Shown one piece after another: positions 41,001-42,084 of a stretch of DNA of 42,084 bases (the first letter of the stretch is position 1; every line of letters starts with the position of its first letter). The notes beneath the pieces were generated by a model, which was given only the letters and a program-made list of their open reading frames with translations, did not search any database and was not told the DNA's origin. The position numbers and the translations under genes were made by a program. Source of the DNA: Candidatus Avimonas caecicola (GTDB lineage: Bacteria; Bacillota; Clostridia; Oscillospirales; Acutalibacteraceae); contig CAJFTG010000018.1 in assembly GCA_904419875.1 (NCBI GenBank), positions 10,762 through 52,845 of the forward strand, given 5' to 3'.

Positions 41001-41050
41001 CGAGAAACAGAGCAAAAACGAGCAAATCAGAGAGAAAAGGAGCGATGGAG
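41001..41050 (+). repeat. 10-bp purine/A-tract array upstream of rplM
   Basis: Five 10-mers in register: CGAGAAACAG, AGCAAAAACG, AGCAAATCAG, AGAGAAAAGG, AGCGATGGAG. A-tracts recur about every 10 bases from 40983 to 41038, which should bend the DNA. It ends 32 bases before the -35 box. Confidence 0.8.
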
Positions 41051-41082
41051 GGATGTAAATTAAAAAAACAGGGATTTCCCTC

Positions 41083-41112
41083 TTGACAGGCGAATTCCGG
41101 GTATGGTATGAT
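41083..41112 (+). promoter_or_regulatory. Promoter of rplM-rpsI
   Basis: TTGACA (41083-41088), 18-base spacer, TATGAT (41107-41112). The -10 lies inside the palindrome GTATGATCATAC (41106-41117). Confidence 0.9.
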
Positions 41113-41166
41113 CATACCCGCGTTAATAAAGGCAGAATTCATGGAATGGATACAGGAGGTAAAGCG

Positions 41167-41595
41167 ATGTCCACGTATATGGCGAAAGCGGGCGAAATCG
41201 CCCGCAAGTGGTATATCCTCGACGCCGCCGGCAAGCCCCTGGGCCGCGTCACCGCCCAGGCCGCCGTCCTGCTGCGCGGCAAGCACAAGCCCGAATTCAC
41301 CCCGCATGTGGATTGCGGCGACCATGTCATCATCATCAACTGCGGGAAGGCGATCCTCACCGGCAAGAAGCTGGAGCAGAAGAAATGGTACCGCCACACC
41401 GGCTGGATCGGCGGCCTGAAGGAAGTCCAGTATGCCACCCTGATGGCGCAGCGTCCGGAAAAGGCGATGGAGCTTGCCGTGAACGGCATGATTCCGAGCA
41501 ACACCATCGGCCGCGCCGCGTGCGCCCGCCTTCGCGTCTACGCCGGCGCCGAGCATGCTCACGCCGCGCAGAAGCCCGAAGTCTACGAGTTTTAA
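41167..41595 (+). CDS. rplM: 50S ribosomal protein L13
   Basis: Early-assembling large-subunit protein. The 142 residues include [38 protein letters not shown] and [11 protein letters not shown], the family hallmarks. ATG at 41167 follows AGGAGGT with good spacing; a TTG far upstream is inside the promoter. The leader is about 48 bases; an L13-leader autoregulatory structure was not recognised. The S9 gene follows after 18 bases. Confidence 0.98.
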   Translation: MSTYMAKAGEIARKWYILDAAGKPLGRVTAQAAVLLRGKHKPEFTPHVDCGDHVIIINCGKAILTGKKLEQKKWYRHTGWIGGLKEVQYATLMAQRPEKAMELAVNGMIPSNTIGRAACARLRVYAGAEHAHAAQKPEVYEF

Positions 41596-41613
41596 GGAAG
41601 GAGGCCAATCAGG

Positions 41614-42018
41614 ATGGATTACAATACCAGACCGTATTTTTATGGCACCGGCAGGAGAAAGAGCTCGGTGGCCCGCGTCCGTCTGTACGCCGGCACCGGC
41701 GCCATCAACATCAACGGCCGCCCGATCGACGATTATTTCGGCCTTGAGACCCTGAAGCTGATCGTCCGGCAACCCCTGAATCTGACCGGCACCACCGAAA
41801 AGTTCGATATCGAGTGCCGCGTTGCGGGAGGAGGCGTGACCGGCCAGGCCGGCGCGATCCGCCATGGCATTTCCCGCGCGCTGCTGCAGTACAACAGCGA
41901 GGAGCTGCGTCCCCTGCTGAAAAAAGCCGGGTTCCTGACCCGCGACCCGAGAATGAAGGAACGCAAGAAGTACGGCCTCAAGGCTGCTCGTCGCGCGCCT
42001 CAGTTCAGCAAGAGATAA
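41614..42018 (+). CDS. rpsI: 30S ribosomal protein S9
   Basis: Small-subunit protein that reaches the P site with its basic tail. The 134 residues include [14 protein letters not shown], the [19 protein letters not shown] stretch and the C-terminal [17 protein letters not shown], ending in the usual SKR. ATG at 41614 follows AAGGAAGGAGG; spacing is somewhat long. It is co-transcribed with rplM and ends in a strong terminator. Confidence 0.98.
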   Translation: MDYNTRPYFYGTGRRKSSVARVRLYAGTGAININGRPIDDYFGLETLKLIVRQPLNLTGTTEKFDIECRVAGGGVTGQAGAIRHGISRALLQYNSEELRPLLKKAGFLTRDPRMKERKKYGLKAARRAPQFSKR

Positions 42019-42048
42019 CAGGCCCGACAAACCAATTCAAAAATGCTC

Positions 42049-42084
42049 AAAAAGCCCGGAACCATGCGGTTTTCCGGGCTTTTT
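42049..42084 (+). terminator. Intrinsic terminator of rplM-rpsI
   Basis: AAAAAGCCCGGAA (42049-42061) pairs exactly with TTCCGGGCTTTTT (42072-42084), which runs to the window edge. Confidence 0.93.

Larger units (their letters stand above)
40877..41166. other. Divergent control region, ttcA to rplM
   Basis: Contains the ttcA promoter, phased A-tracts (40983-41050) and the rplM promoter with a 12-bp palindrome. No gene. Confidence 0.7.

Overview
The window looks like ordinary chromosome of a high-GC member of the Clostridia, most likely an Oscillospiraceae/Ruminococcaceae gut anaerobe. This is a judgement from gene content and base composition; no search was run. Pointers are the DnaD plus DnaC/DnaI-like replication pair, GlpP with GlpK, a clostridial beta-propeller protein behind an ECF sigma factor, a sodium-pump decarboxylase beta subunit, DUF177-rpmF, DUF512 and PASTA-domain genes, and strong TTGACA/TATAAT promoters with 17-bp spacers. 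I see no rRNA, tRNA, CRISPR array, insertion sequence or prophage.

Layout. 277-2719 (+): ECF sigma factor overlapping a membrane-anchored beta-propeller gene. 3536-8620 (-): one transcription unit reading oadB, a 56-residue oadG-like gene, proS, a cytosolic cyclophilin, a Cys-cluster protein and a lipoprotein cyclophilin. 8889-11182 (+): a two-gene ABC exporter. 11285-13798 (-): mtaB and a tandem GNAT acetyltransferase. 14003-19280 (+): an HPr-like protein, a D,D-carboxypeptidase, pgi, a P-loop protein and a CofE-like protein. 19570-25201 (+): DUF177-rpmF, the PDZ/DUF512 protein, der, plsY, gpsA. 25577-28361 (-): glpP, glpK and a small unknown. 29028-34159 (+): dnaD-like, dnaC-like, a PASTA-domain kinase homologue lacking catalytic residues, and an aldo/keto reductase. 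34834-39517: a corrinoid cluster with a PocR-AraC regulator and corrinoid protein on (-), and a DUF2284 protein and a RACo/RamA-like ferredoxin-ASKHA activator on (+). 40151-42018: ttcA (-), then rplM-rpsI (+).

Themes. Glycerol-3-phosphate metabolism appears twice (plsY-gpsA for phospholipid synthesis, glpP-glpK for glycerol use) on either side of one convergent junction. The corrinoid cluster has regulator, corrinoid carrier and reductive activator but no recognisable methyltransferase. The decarboxylase locus has the membrane beta and gamma parts but no carboxyltransferase or biotin carrier.

Outside the genes two patterns recur. Many spacers hold short degenerate tandem arrays with a 9-12 bp unit and strong purine/pyrimidine strand bias; three lie 30-50 bp upstream of the -35 boxes of pgi, DUF177-rpmF and rplM. 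All five convergent gene junctions carry a long GC-rich inverted repeat, three of them perfect palindromes with no loop.
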